The notes under the pieces were generated by a model. It did no database searches. It was not told the origin of the DNA and worked only from the letters and a program-made list of their open reading frames with translations. Position numbers and translations under genes: made by a program. A stretch of DNA of 64,000 nucleotides from Astropecten irregularis (Eukaryota; Echinodermata; Asteroidea; Paxillosida; Astropectinidae): positions 15,732,499-15,796,498 of the forward strand of contig OZ020250.1 of assembly GCA_963971285.1 (NCBI GenBank), given 5' to 3'. Positions 12,977 to 25,690 of this stretch are shown here, one piece after another. Position 1 is the first letter of the stretch. Each line of letters begins with the position of its first letter.

Positions 12977-13971
12977 GGTTTAAAGTTAATTCAATCTTTT
13001 ATAAAGCAGGTTGATTGTAAAATTCAAAGAAAGCCGCTAAGCTCAAATTGCACCGCCCCTCAAAAAGGGAGGTGGGAGGAAAAAATAATATTGCAATTTT
13101 GGTCATTCCGCACTAGTGATTCCAGTTCTATGAAATATCGACCTTCTGGTCGCGTCCTATCAGAAACCATTGATAATGAACAAAAAGTTCCTTATTCAAT
13201 TATTCGGGATGAATCATATCAATATCCATCATAGACAGAAAAAAAAGCCAGGCTTGCATCACCATAAACTCATAAGCAAAAAAATAAAGAAAGATACAAT
13301 ATCTTCACATTTTTTTTCCTTTCATTGTAGGCCTATAGTTTGTTGCTGAATGGAAATTATTTTCGATGGACTCTGTAATTTTTCATGACATAAAACCCGA
13401 ACCCCTCTAAACAACAATCGACACAAATACCACTGTTATAACGTGGCAGCATCCCAAGGGCCATAGCCGCCTGCCTGAATCGAAGCCCCTTGATATCACA
13501 GTTGGGAAACACCACCAGAGCATGCAGGCTATCGCCTGAGAGAGTTTCTAACCGTATAATTGATGAAATGTCAACAGTGCGACACGGCAGCCCGTTCTCA
13601 GGACCAGACAACTAAAATGACCTCATCAATTCCAACAGTTTACATACGACACATAAAAAGTATATAGCCTAGTCGATTAAGAAGACCTAGTGTAAATATT
13701 GTTTCAATGAAAGGTATCCCGTGTCTTTTACGTTCTGATTATCGTTATTCGTGATGAGGGGAATGGAGGGGGGTAGGGTGGTTAATCACCCATGAAACTA
13801 AATAACCATCCGACTTCCATCATCAAACAGCTTTATCGTTTTAAGTGCCACGATTTGAAATGGATGCAGGATTGAGGACCTGTTGATCAAACCACATATA
13901 AATCACCATGGAAACTTAGTACTAGTATCAAAGTTTGTTAAAAAAGGATTGATAAGACGTGAGACACCCAC

Positions 13972-14506
13972 CTGTAACGTTCATCCACGGAAAATTGGAA
14001 TTGCCACCAGAAACCATGGAATTGTGACAGTTGTTATTGAGCATGTCTGACTGGGAACCCGACGGGAACACCCCCATGCTTCCCGAGTGTTCTTTCAGGT
14101 TGTACGAGGAGTCCATGTCGGCCGTGTTCCCCGGCCACGGGGTGCCGTACGGTGCCAGGCGAGCGTCCCACGAAGTAGTGATCGGCGACGCCGGGCTCTG
14201 GTTCAAAGTCCCGTACATGTTGCTGGCCGTGCTGGCGGTGCTGTGATGGGCTTCGTAGGAGGAGCTGCTGTGGTGGTAGGCGCTAGGGGTGGTGGTGGTG
14301 GTGATGGCCGGGGAGAAGTACCCGGGGGGCTGCTGGTGGTGATTGGTAACCCCGTTCACGCTGGCCGCGATGTTACCGGAGTTGTACGAACTCTTCTGCG
14401 TCTTGTTGTAGGCGCAAGACGGCAGCTCGTACCCCGATGGATAGAACCCATCCCCCGGTTGGTACTTGGAGAACAAAGTGTTGACGAAATACGAACTGGA
14501 ATTCAT
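13972..14506 (-). CDS. Hox7: Hox7-type homeobox gene, exon 1 (N-terminus and hexapeptide)
   Basis: First coding exon, 178 codons plus one base. The ATG at 14506 is the first in-frame Met (ATAACCATG, A at -3). The protein starts MNSSSYFVNTLFSKYQPG, the conserved Hox N-terminal block (SYF..LFSKYQ). The middle is low-complexity and rich in Ser, Thr, His, Asn and Tyr (Thr run near residue 72, HHSSSS near 80), typical of Hox transactivation regions. Near the end is the hexapeptide FPWM (residues 172-175), which in this family docks onto PBC/Exd-type TALE cofactors. The exon ends NVT plus G at a strong donor ACAG|GTGGGT (intron starts at 13971), phase 1. The exon is clearly GC-richer than its surroundings. 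It pairs with the homeobox exon at 2322-2641 (same strand, matching phase), predicting 284 aa across an 11.3 kb intron. Confidence 0.9.
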
Positions 14507-16090
14507 GGTTATCAAAATGCACTCGCCACAGACTTTACCCCACCAAAAAAATGTTTGTAAATAACTGCAGTTTCACAGAATGTCACGAGGTATCAAGAGA
14601 TGTTGTGGTTGCTACCGCTCGCCAAAGTTTACGGTACCGCAATGTGATACCATGCCATTAGATCCATTTATTTCAACTCTTTCCCATTGACATAACGGGA
14701 AGTGATGGGTGTCCGGTCTAGCCAATCATAGGCCTCCTGAGCTGACTGCCACCAGCTTTTCACTCCAACAAACAAAAATGATACGTGTGGTACTAGCAAT
14801 AGTAGTGAGCCGTTCACTAGACTAGAACCGAAGTTTCAAGTCAGTGCACTGGGGAATTATTATTAATTAGACCTATTATATCATTGGAATCAGTGAGAGA
14901 CACAACTGCAGCGGCACGGCGTGCATGCACTGGCTGCGCGGTGGTGGAGGTCACTGGATTAAAAGGCAAAAGTGCTTGGTTTATAGTCAGGAAGGAAACA
15001 GGCCGTGATATTATAACAGGTTCATACATCTGAAACAGTATCATTATGATTAATCAGAAACTCTATAGCTGCGATCGGTTCTGCACGGGACAGCGACTTC
15101 AGGGGTTTTCCCTGTGGGGTTAGCTCGCGGTAGCTGGTATAAACAGGGTATGAAATGAGTTGAGATGATGATGTTATAAGGCATGATATACGGTCTCATC
15201 ACATTCTACACATCGCCCCAAATTAAACCAATTATGTCTTATGTCAATCCGTTCAGCTTTGCGACGTCTTTCCCAGATGTACAAAACAATTACACGCCAA
15301 CCTGCCGAAAGGCTTAGGCCTATGTGTGCACTGCATTGATGCAGTGCATTATAATTAGGCCTATGTATGAACATGCATGTTGTGTTATCACCAATACAAT
15401 GGCATGTAAAAGCGAATGGCAAAAATGTATTTGAAATAAGCTAATTGTCGTCGTATAGTACAATATATATGGCTATATATATTTTGTCATTACTAATTGG
15501 TTTGCTCTTCTATACTGTCAATTAAAAGTTACATCACTTTAATTATTTTTGTCTTCTAGTATTGATAAAGCACAGTTAACGAGTCTCGCGATCATAATAT
15601 ACTAATAAATATCTTCATGTGCGTGTTTACTAATATCTGATGTGTGATTTTGCGTTCCTGTGATAAAGTTGTTCGCTTTTGCATTTTGGAGGACTATTTT
15701 CCTCCTGATTCAGTGAATGATAAAACCGTTCGTTTCTGAGTTGCTGCCTTTGAGGGTTTCTTCCATGGGGAAATGGGTGGTTCGGCCAACCCCCCCCCCC
15801 CCCACCCCACCTCCAAAAAATTGAGAAAACAACATTTAACTAAACAAACCAGAACTGTATTGCAACAATTAAACTGATTTAGGTATGAAGATTACATCGC
15901 CACCTTTGAATAAAACAATTCAGCTCAGAATGAAACCCAATTATTCATAGCATCCATCGTACCCCTAGAGCATGAAACATGATGCCTGCATGGAACATGT
16001 CACACCTCTCCCCCCCCCCCCCCCCCCCCTTGAGCTTGCAACAGTCTCGGGCTTCGGCACGTGACGTCTCGGATGAACTAGAAATATGCT

Positions 16091-16327
16091 AAAGCCCACC
16101 GCACACTATACGATCCGACATTCCGACTAGGACCCGACTGGTTTTTGGAAGGATCGCAAAGCATTCTGGGAGTCTTAACCGTGATTGTTCCCAGTCGCAG
16201 ACCCACTCTGATGGCCAGTCGGCAAGATTCGACTGTCGAATCACGGTTAAGACTCCCAGAATGCTTTGCGATCCTTCCAAAAACCAGTCGGGTCCTAGTC
16301 GGATCGTATAGTGTGCGGTGGGCTTAA
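16091..16327. mobile_element. Long near-perfect hairpin element upstream of Hox7
   Basis: Two arms of about 90 bases, almost identical as reverse complements (left starts AAGCCCACCGCACACTATAC, right ends GTGTGCGGTGGGCTTA), around a loop of about 50 bases. The left arm has a 10-base insertion. The arm identity suggests recent insertion or recent arm homogenisation. About 1.6 kb upstream of the Hox7 ATG. Confidence 0.75.
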
Positions 16328-16632
16328 GACACGCGCGATGGGACGTCTTGCGTACGCGTGCGCACACGTTCGTGGAGTATCGATTATAGCAATGCTAGAA
16401 TGACGAATATCGTTGGGACGATCACGGTAGAATCGAATAGTGTCGGAAACCCTAAAATTGACATTGTATAGCCAAGTTGCCAAATATACTAGGTATGAAT
16501 GTAAAACAGTTGTTATTTCTGTAACTGCCATCTCAGGGACAATTGTTTCACTGCGCGTGCGTGACGCTTGAAGGAAGATTTTTTTGTCAACATCAACTAT
16601 CATGAAAGATTTGAGGCTTTGCATATGGTGGG

Positions 16633-16826
16633 ATATGTGGATCGATTTGCGGAAACACCATGTAAGAATCGTTCGCACTTCTCGTAAGGTCTCAAGGTTT
16701 GGTCTCCTGATGACGACTAGACGAGGCTATTCGAAACGTTGAGACCTTACGAGAAATGCGAACGAAATAGAAGTGCGAAAGTACGAAGGATTCTTACATG
16801 GTGTTTCCGCAAACTGATCCATATAA
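16633..16826. mobile_element. Foldback element
   Basis: Inverted arms: TTTGCGGAAACACCATGTAA at the left and TTACATGGTGTTTCCGCAAA at the right, with further inner pairing through ACTTCTCGTAAGGTCTCAA and its complement. A half copy is at 922-1047. Confidence 0.7.
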
Positions 16827-17467
16827 CAACTATCACTTACTATTCACTCTTTCAGCACAATAAACCGAATATCAACCATTAATCGGTTAAACAGCCAAAC
16901 AAAATGATGATATCAAAAAACGGACTAGAACACCCCATTCCATGGTTTAGAGCTTCATAGTATCACCAACAAAATCTCTATAAATTGATGTGCCGGATGC
17001 TGCATCCCGCTAGATGTTTGCTTTGTACTTAGATCTATTAATGTTATATCGGGTTTTGTGTCAACAATAATTGTAGATAGGCCTATGATTTTATTTTTAT
17101 CGTCCTCTTACAAAAATAAATAATAGTCTTTTCCTTGCGAGAAATTCGTCAGGACGCACAGATATGCGCGATAAAATCACTTCAAAATGATTAACCGGCT
17201 AAGCCACAATATGAACTTTTAAAAAACGTCATTAGCAACAGAATTGTGAACAATGCATCTTTAATAGTGTTTCCGTTGGACCTTATGGGTGTAATGTCTC
17301 TTTTATTTAAAGGCAGCGTACATGATTTGCAAGGCCTCCCAAAACAATTATTGAGTTTGAGACAGAAAATGGGCTAACAGTTCGTAAACAGTGCAAACAG
17401 TCACCATGGGAAATCTTGGTTCATCGGATGCTGGGTTTTTCAAGCAAATCATTATTTTGTGTCTTTT

Positions 17468-17497
17468 AAAAAGATCGTTCGTCCGAACGATCTTTTT
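17468..17497. repeat. Perfect short hairpin
   Basis: AAAAAGATCGTTCG, a 2-base loop, and the exact reverse complement. Not part of the MITE families listed here. Confidence 0.6.
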
Positions 17498-18617
17498 AGC
17501 ATTTCGAAAGCGTGGTGTAACCGTGAAGGATTCGGAGGGGGGATTATTTTTGCCGTATTTCGTATTTCTGCTATCCAGATGAACGATGTTTAAGACCTTC
17601 ACTTCTGTTTAAGTACCAAATTTAGCCAAAACGCACATCTTTGCAAATCCTATATAATGATCCCTTTAAAGAGCATGTCCTTGTAGGTTTATGTGATCAT
17701 ACGCCCTCAAGAAGACACGTCATCCCTCCTATGAAGGCCCTGAATTTGGCCTCAATAATGGCATTCGAATCAAAAGAACCCAGGAGCCTCAACAAACCAC
17801 AAAATGACGACAGTCGCCAAACTATTTAGCCTACGTGCACAAATTGCCGGATACACAAAACTGAATGGTCGGCCATATAACCCTGTAATACCGCACCGTA
17901 TTATTATTACAGTACTTGAGGTAATATCCTTCCTCTTATTTTTTATTAAGTACCCCATAATAGCAGACACCATAAAACAAATAGCTCAACGAGGAGTTCA
18001 TTTCCTTAATTTGTTTGCTGGCAAAAGAGGGCGCTATTCAAAATTGTCCGACCTCAAAATAATTCGACGCCGTACAAAACAAAAAGGAATCATTTTAGCG
18101 GTGAACAGGAACACAGGTTGGTGCCTGCTGTATGATTTGATAAATAGGTTTGATAAATTGTTTACAGATAAACCAATGCAGCCCAATTGTTGTCTGAAGG
18201 GGGAAGGATTAAAAAGTTCCATTTTGTATACCGATCTCATACTGAAGATGTGGAGCCATATTATTCCTCTTTTCCTTTAGTTCTTCCCATCTTGTCATTC
18301 CTCGTCTTTACTCTGTATAAACTACAGAATTATGTAACCTACGTTTATGGTTGCCTTAATTGTAAAATAGATTGTATATTATACGTGTTGCTGATAGTAT
18401 AAACATATCCCAACCGCTTTTTCACAGATTTCAGGGTTCATTCATTCAAATGAAATTCGGGTAATATTTGAGATATTGAGTCCCCCACCATGTTTTCTGG
18501 AGAAGAAAAAGACTTCTCGCACCATTGTGGTTATTTCAACTGTAGAGATGATTTATGATGGTGGGATATTTGCTCGACAAGGGAGTATTGTTGTGTCAGT
18601 CTGTCGAGAAGAAAAAA

Positions 18618-18770
18618 CAATGGGAGACTTTTGGAGAGTCGGTCTTGTGTCAACAGCGCACGCGCAAACCATGTTTGCGCAATTGTGAGCATGCGCGTGT
18701 TGTATTGCGCGTGCGTGCGCGTGCGCGTGCGCTGTTGACTCAAGACTGACTCTTCAAGAGTCTCCCATTG
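18618..18770. mobile_element. GCGCATGCGC-rich foldback element
   Basis: Arms CAATGGGAGACTTTTGGAGA and AGAGTCTCCCATTG continue inward to CAACAGCGCACGCG and its complement. The loop side contains a run of alternating purine/pyrimidine (18707-18732, GCGCGTGCGTGCGC...), a sequence type prone to Z-DNA. A related diverged piece is near 1694-1816. Confidence 0.6.
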
Positions 18771-19300
18771 AAATAATACTCTTGTGGTATTGAAAACGGC
18801 AATTATAATGTCTTTTGAGTAAAAAGTATTCCGTGATGCGTCTTCTATAGGGAATGCCTAAGGCTTTAAAATCGAGTCAAAGAGAAATTGGGTCATTACC
18901 ACTGGTAAACTGGGCCACGCACTGTGTCTAGAGGTCGCCATGCATGACACGACTTGACAATGACATTTACACATAAACCGCGGCGTGGCCTTGGCCGTGC
19001 GACAAACGTCCGGGGATATATCCTAAGTCAGGAACGGTCCTTCGGATTTCCGTTTTCCAGTTTGGAATGGTGTTGACTTCCCACCGTCAAAACGCAAACA
19101 CATAGCAAGCAATTCAAGCCAGCTGTAGCCCCCCCCCCCCCCCCCCTTGTTCTATCACTATTTTGTCCTCGTCTGCAAGCAAACCGTAGGCCTATTCATT
19201 TCTTTTTATCAGTGTCAAGGGCTAGTACACTCATTCGTGGTTCTTCACATGCATAGAGGGCGCCCTATCCTGAAACCAGCTTGTGGGCTCGGCAATGAAT

Positions 19301-19433
19301 GGCTCTGTCCCAATTCTCTGGCTGCGACTGCAAATAACACTCAAGTCTATGGAAACGGCTGCAGTCACTGGCTAGTGGCTGCCATAGGTACATGCGTAAT
19401 TTGCAGCCGCAGCCAGAGAATTGGGACACGGCC
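19301..19433. mobile_element. Foldback element, CCCAATTCTCTGGC family
   Basis: Inverted ends CTGTCCCAATTCTCTGGCTG and AGCCAGAGAATTGGGACA with internal pairing. A second copy in the same region is at 20236-20366, with the internal part in the opposite orientation. Confidence 0.7.
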
Positions 19434-19656
19434 TTATATTGTGTCGGACAAGTACTCCATTGGGCTTTCTCAGTGCATATTACAATTTAATACCTTCTGA
19501 TTCCACTAGTATACTTTGAATACTAAAAGGTCTAACATTGATAGAGTTTGAATTGAAATAAATACCAATACGGCTAGTCAGTAAATTCTCAAGATTAATG
19601 CATATCTGGACAATGTACCATTGTAGTCTTGCAGTCTAGTCTTTGGAGACAGCTGC

Positions 19657-19995
19657 TTAAAGGTTGTATCATACTTTGATAAGAAGCCCAAACAAAAATT
19701 TTCATAGATTTACTACTTATAACAATACAAGGTATGAAGATAGTGGTGGTAGAAACATATTGTTAAAATGTTTTCACCTGCAATTCTTTATTTATCCAGA
19801 AAAGAGTAAAACAACGACCGAAAATCTTGTTGATCTTTTAAAAGATCAAAAATAAAAGAGAAAACACTTAAAAAATCATGTGGCCGTTTTTCACTGTTTT
19901 CTCAAAAAGATGACTGTTACTGTATCTTCCTTGATATTTTCGCCCCATGAATCTGCATTTGTTTGACAAAAACCAAAGTATGATAATACCTTTAA
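19657..19995 (-). mobile_element. TTAA-type MITE, family 1
   Basis: Reverse-oriented copy: TTAA-AGGTTGTATCATACTTTGA at the left, CAAAGTATGATAATACCT-TTAA at the right, central GATCTTTTAAAAGATC. Confidence 0.8.
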
Positions 19996-20235
19996 TTCTC
20001 TAAACAGCAATTTTGATAATTTCAAATACAAGAAAAAAACATCCTAATCCAGAAACTTCAATACAAAAATCTCGTTATCTCCTCGGGAGGTGCCAAAGTT
20101 TTCTAACCGGTATTATTGTGGCAGTGATTCGTCCGGCCCACGGATGTCGGATTGTCACAATATGAGTTCACGAACCGTACGGAGGATCTGTATGCAACAA
20201 CAACAAGAGTCCTATGTTGCCACCTTTGGCCTGTT

Positions 20236-20366
20236 AGGCTGTGTCCCAATTCTCTGGCTGCGGCTTCAAATTACGCATGTACCTATGGCAGCCACTAGCC
20301 AGTGACTGCAGCCATTTCCATAGACTTGTTTGATATATTTGCGGCCAGAGAATTGGGACAAGGCCT
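20236..20366. mobile_element. Foldback element, CCCAATTCTCTGGC family
   Basis: Second copy of the element at 19301-19433, bounded by AGGCTGTGTCCCAATTCTCT and AGAGAATTGGGACAAGGCCT. Confidence 0.7.
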
Positions 20367-23310
20367 AATGCTCCCACAGAATATGGAGGGAGGTGGAACA
20401 GCGCCCTCTTTTGACCAGAACATAAAGTTGATGTACAGGCTACTGTATTTTCACCGTGTTTTTGTAGACTAATTTAAAAAAAGGCAGGGGAAGAATAATA
20501 ATCAAATAAACACAAATGAAAACAAACGAATAAATTATTCTCCTTCTCTATTTCCCCAATTGATATGATTGTTTGAAATATCCTTTCAAACAAAGAACCA
20601 ATCATGATCCTAATTAATAATCAATCTTAAATCAATCGGATATATCTTTTGCCAACTCTATCAGTTAAAGTTCAATCATTCGATCACTAAGGTACTTCGG
20701 GAGCATAGCAAAATTTAGCAGTTATCTGTGTTTTATGCCCGACTTGTTACTGTTTCGATGACCGTATAACAACTTAAACTTGGTTGCCAGTCTAGCGCGC
20801 CCTCTATTGAAATCTTGTATTCATTTTCATAGTTGTTAGTATGTTGTGTTAAAACTGGTCTGATACTTATCTTTGTACTAGTAGTACTATTTTGTTTATG
20901 AATGCATTGTTTTGTTCAGTCTAGAAAACTATGGAGTTAAAAACTAACAAACAAAAAGATGACCGATGCAAAATAATTATAGATTTGCAGTTTAATTCCA
21001 GAAAGAATCCGCCATTTTGGTTGAGCAGCTTCTGCTCTTCACATTAAAAAAAAAATTGTTACAAAAAATAAAGTTAATCGTTTTCTTCGTTTCGATATAA
21101 CAACCACGTCCATCATCCATGCTTCGAGTACATTTCTCCGCGTTTCAGCACTTTGACGGTCACAAGAGGGCGCCATAATGCCTGTCCACAGTTACTATTA
21201 TTATTCTCGTCGTGTTTTTGTGCAAACCGAATTCAGACGGTATGTAACTATGAATAGTGACGGTTTAACTGCTGCCCATTAAGACTCATATGTTAATGTG
21301 GCGTGTATTTGGAAACAAACCAAGGTTTCGTACTGGATGATGAATCACTATTGCCCTGTATTGTGTAAATATCATAAGCAGGAGGAACCATTTCTACCAA
21401 ATTGACGACAAAACATTGACGTCACATGTATCAGTTTTAGAACATTCAAGCTTTACCCTGTAGTACGTACCACCACCTTATGCGAGAGACCGAGTCAGAA
21501 TTGAGATAAATAGTCACGCACAACCAACCAGACATTTATGTTTTTTACCTAAAGACCCTATCTCCCCCTTTTCCCGCGTTTTTTTTCTCTCCCCTTAGTT
21601 ATAAATCTCCAATCAGAAACGACAATAAAATACTCATCGTGTAACGAGAAGGTCCGAGTCCTGTAAATATCCCGTAAAAGTCTCGCCGTAAATCGGTTGT
21701 CACAACCGCCGTACTGGCGTGATTATTTCCCCGCTAGCGTCCTATATTGACATAACCTCTCTAAGATCAGAATGTCTGACAAATGATGGACTTATTTTTT
21801 GGGTTTTTTACGAGGTCAAATTAATCCTAATTTGATCTTTAAAGTGAACTATTAATCAATAAACTGAAATGGTCTGGTTAGGCAATGTATAAACGGTAAA
21901 TAATGGAGAGTTGTATTATATTGTGAATCATCTTAATTTGAAGCGTTTTTATTACCAATAACATATATCAAAGTCAGAGACGGTATACACGATTGACTCC
22001 GTGATTAGTATATGATAACAAATACATATTCATGAACTTTTATAGATAGGCCCTACATCTTAATAATAAACTATAGCAAATGTACAGCGATGATGACCAA
22101 ACGATGTTTCTATAAATATTATATTGGAAATATTGCTCATTCTATTGTGGCCTGACTGATTGGTGTTAGAATTCCAATCAATTCGGAAAAAAACGCGGGA
22201 ATTCAGGCTGGCAAAAACTTCGCGCCAAAATAATTGTGACCTAGCTGTTGGCTGATACCCAATGTCATGATCATGATAACCCGCATCCTAAAATAACAAA
22301 TGGCGTCCCGATCGAGACAACTAAACATATGTTCATAATGGTAAAGGTTCTGATACAAGTATGCTGTATTTTTTTTTTTTCAGAGGTAATGCTATACAGA
22401 ATTAGTTAGAACAAAAAACTACATTGTATGATTACCCAGTTTCCACGTTAAAGCTATACTGCTGACGCCTAATACCAATCTTGTGTGAAATATTTTCCTC
22501 TGAAATGTTGTCATTATATCGAGGAAAACGAATGCCTTTAACATTGCAGCAGCTTATTTCGATTGCAGACATCTAAATAAACATCAACAGGAACGTGAAC
22601 AAATTGACACAAAAAGTAGACACCGTTTACGTTGTTTTATTAGAATACGAACGCTAAATTGTTATAAGTTATTTTGTTTGTGAGTTGTGACATATGAGTG
22701 TTTTTGATAGGTGACTAGTATAGGTGATTTGGAATAGGCCTACCTTTCATTTACCAAAGAAAGAGACCCTTATTAAATGGACTTCATTCAATCCAATCAA
22801 ATCAAATTGAAGAAGCTGTAAGTGGTTGAAGAACCAGGCAAGAATCAAAAAGACGATATCAATAATTGCACAAGTTTCTGTTATGGGAAGGCATGGGCGA
22901 TATGGCAGGGTTATTCAGACCTAGAGGGGGCACAGCCGTCATATATTCATGTAAACAAGCAATACTTTGGTACTTTAAAGTTTTAGAGTATGGGCTCTGA
23001 GCACTTCTGGTCGGAGGAACAACCCTCAAATCACCCACCAACTCGACGGTACACGGGCCAAGATTTACTGGAACTCGCCACAAGCATACAATAATAATCA
23101 TTGCAGAATTGCTTACATTATTGCCGAGATTTAATCTAGTTTGTTGGACCTATTGATCCGAACGCACACTTTTTCGAAGAAAAAAACCGCCTTCTTGAAA
23201 TAAGGCCATACTCTCCACCCTCTTCTAAAAAAAAGAGACAATTATGCTAAAAACACTTTTGCCGGTTGCTTTCACACAGCATCATTACGACAAATGCTTG
23301 CTGTTTATTT

Positions 23311-23802
23311 TCATAATGTCTTCTCTGAAAAAACGGCCATGTCCAATTTCCCTGATATCTCCTTCCCCAAGCCACATCGGGCCGATAATATTGTCATAAT
23401 TAGATTGTACATCTGTGGTATATACAGGCCTCCGTCATCCATAGATAATATATTTGAATAACGCTCGTAATTCATAACTACTAACCAGTAAATTTGCAAG
23501 TGGATATCCTGCGAACTGCTCTCCTGTGTCAACCTGTGTTTACATTTCCCCAAAGAATGTGCTTTGAATGTAACATTGGAATTATGCAAAGGGCCACGGT
23601 ACTTTTTAATATATAGTTCTACATAAGGAATATAGCAGCGCCCTCTACGAACACGCAATGATTGTCCCAATTTCTGTAAAAACTGAATTTGAATTTTTAA
23701 AAAGTTTCCGTATTTTGTTTTTATTTGATCAGAACGCTTGATCAGAATAGTTTTTGTCAAGAGACTAAGGGTAAATACTATTTTTGATGCGACATTAAAC
23801 AA
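23311..23802 (-). CDS. Unrecognised 163-codon ORF
   Basis: Open frame of 163 codons starting MFNVASKIVF in AT-rich intergenic DNA. The C-terminal part (about residues 113-140) has the order LSMDDGGLYIP, faintly like the (N/D)xGGL.xPS signature found in some THAP- or transposase-derived proteins. No other domain was recognised and no codon bias is obvious. Most likely a chance ORF or a decayed transposon fragment. Confidence 0.2.
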   Translation of the reverse strand: MFNVASKIVFTLSLLTKTILIKRSDQIKTKYGNFLKIQIQFLQKLGQSLRVRRGRCYIPYVELYIKKYRGPLHNSNVTFKAHSLGKCKHRLTQESSSQDIHLQIYWLVVMNYERYSNILSMDDGGLYIPQMYNLIMTILSARCGLGKEISGKLDMAVFSEKTL

Positions 23803-24109
23803 ACAACTTAAATTCTATAATGAATTCATGTTAATTATTTGCATACTCAAAATCTATTATCAATTTCATTTGTTGTTATATATTTATTTCTGTTTATTCC
23901 TTTTTGGTTCATTCAATCAGTCTAGGGAGCCAATTTGACTGAAATATTTCTTGGGGGCAATCTTTCGGATTCGTATGTAGTTGTCGTTTTCCTGTTGTAC
24001 TGAAAGTGTTAATTGTTTATTCTAGTAAGTTGTAACTTGTTCCAAGTTTAGAGAAATTAAATAAATACTAAATACTAAAACCTTTTTTCTGTAACAACCA
24101 ATCAAACAA

Positions 24110-24530
24110 CCAAATAAACAGACAACCGACGGACTGACCGACCAACGAACCGATTAACCCAAATACTAACTCATCAATTCACCAAACTGAACTACAGACA
24201 AGCCGATAAGCCGACCAATGGACGAATCAACCGACCACATACCAACTGATAAATGAATCAACCGAATGACAAGCTGACAAATAAAACAACCAACAAACAT
24301 ATATACCCAACCAGCGAAAAACACCAACAAACAAATCGACCGATCAGAAACAACTCGCAAGCCAACTGACCAACCACTAACCATGGAGGAAGGAAGGCCT
24401 CCATGCAATAACCGACACTGATACCAACAGACCACTTGACCAACAGTCAAACTGACCAACAGACCAACTGACCAACCACCCAACCAATCAGCCGATCCAC
24501 CGTCCATTTACAAACAAACTTAACAAACAA
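24110..24530. repeat. Imperfect CCAAC/GACCAA tandem repeat
   Basis: About 420 bases of drifting short repeats of the type ACCAACNGACCAAC (GTTGGTC on the other strand). Several frames stay open because of the repeat and are not genes. Confidence 0.75.
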
Positions 24531-25029
24531 ACAAACATCACCAAACTAAAAGAAACACACCTTCTTCCTCCTCGACACCTGACATCCATGTAACCTGTGT
24601 CATAGATTTAAAAGCAAACATCTGTTTGTCGTATATTACCATTTCCACTCCCGACCTGTGAATTTATACCTGGTTGTTCAGCCGAATTATGAGGACTAAA
24701 AATTGAAGAATGTGCCGCTAGAAAAATAGGTCGTTCTCTCTCGAGATATGCTGGAAGGCAGGGGTGATTATGTGGCCTGAATTTATCCTTTTTATTAATT
24801 CAGTTGAACGTTTTACAGACTTTCAGTTTCAGTTCCTGACGGGATTATTCCCTCTCACCTCTTCTGAAAAATAATAAAAATCTGTCATGAACATAATCCG
24901 TAAAACTCACGATACAATTGTATTAAAATAATAAATGAAAGGGTGAATAGGGCGACTTTTCTCGGTTCTTATTGTGCATGGTTTATATACTGATAAGGGC
25001 TGTGTTGTTTTCGCTGATGTTGATGTACC

Positions 25030-25690
25030 GTAACATCGCTGTTGATGTAGTGTTGCTGCTGCTATTGCAGGTTGCTGCTGCTGTTGCTGTTGATGTTGCA
25101 GGTTGTTGCTGTTGCTGCTGCTGTTGATGTTACTGCTGTTGCTGCTACTTCCGTTGCTGGCACTGCTGTTGCTGTTGCTGCTACTGTTGTTGCTGTTGTG
25201 TTGCTGTTGCTGCTGTTGCTGCTATTGATAATGTCGCTACGGCTATTGCTGCCACCGCTGTTGCTGTTGCTGCTACTGCTAATGCCGCTACGGCTGAGTG
25301 CTGTCACTGCTGTTGCTGCTACTGCTACTGCTAATGCTAATGCCGCTACGGCTGTTGCTGCTACTGCTGTTGCTGGTATTGCTGTTGCTGGTATTGCTAA
25401 TGTCGCTACGGCTGTTGCTGTTACTGCTACTGCTAATGCCGCTACGGCTGAGTGCTGCAACTGCTGTTGCTGATTCTGCTAATGTCGCTACGGCTGTTGC
25501 TGCCACTGCTGTTGCTGTTACTGATGTTGCTGTTGATGGTGTTCGAGTCTGTTGTTTTAGTTATTGCTGTTGCCGTCTGTTACTATTGCAATTCATGCCT
25601 ATGCTGTAATTGTTGTTTGCACTACTGTCGATGCATGCTGCTGTTGCTGTTGCTGTTACTAACATGTTGTTGTTGTTGTTGTTACTATTT
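25030..25690. repeat. Imperfect CTG/GTT microsatellite with higher-order unit
   Basis: About 650 bases dominated by GCTGTTGCTGCT-type triplets. Within it, a longer unit containing GCTAATGTCGCTACGGCTGT recurs several times, so the tract has minisatellite structure on top of the triplet. All frames are open (Leu-rich, or Ala/Val/Thr-rich); none is a supported gene. Confidence 0.85.

Larger units (their letters stand above)
2642..13971 (-). other. Hox7 intron (11.3 kb)
   Basis: Intron between hexapeptide exon and homeobox exon, bounded by GTGGGT at 13971 and TCCGAACAG at 2642 on the minus strand. No conserved coding segment was seen inside. It holds foldback elements at 3012-3262, 5960-6062, 6425-6537, 7874-8025, 8446-8896, 9262-9482 and 12609-12976, an (ACAA)n run near 4724-4750, and a 21-base poly-C at 10958-10978. 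A GC-rich block at 3380-3790 does not resemble the repeat families here and could be regulatory. ATTTATGGGG near 5763 resembles a posterior-Hox/Cdx site. The remaining stretches (about 4000-5900, 6550-7850, 9500-10950, 11000-12600 and 13000-13900) are AT-rich with short unrecognised ORFs only. Confidence 0.85.

Noticed and set aside
14087-14560. 157-codon plus-strand ORF
   Set aside because: Lies opposite Hox7 exon 1 and exists only because that exon is GC-rich; its Gly/Val/Arg-rich translation has no family resemblance.
17804-18280. 158-codon plus-strand ORF
   Set aside because: No recognisable domain, overlapping ORFs in other frames, no sign of coding bias; treated as chance.
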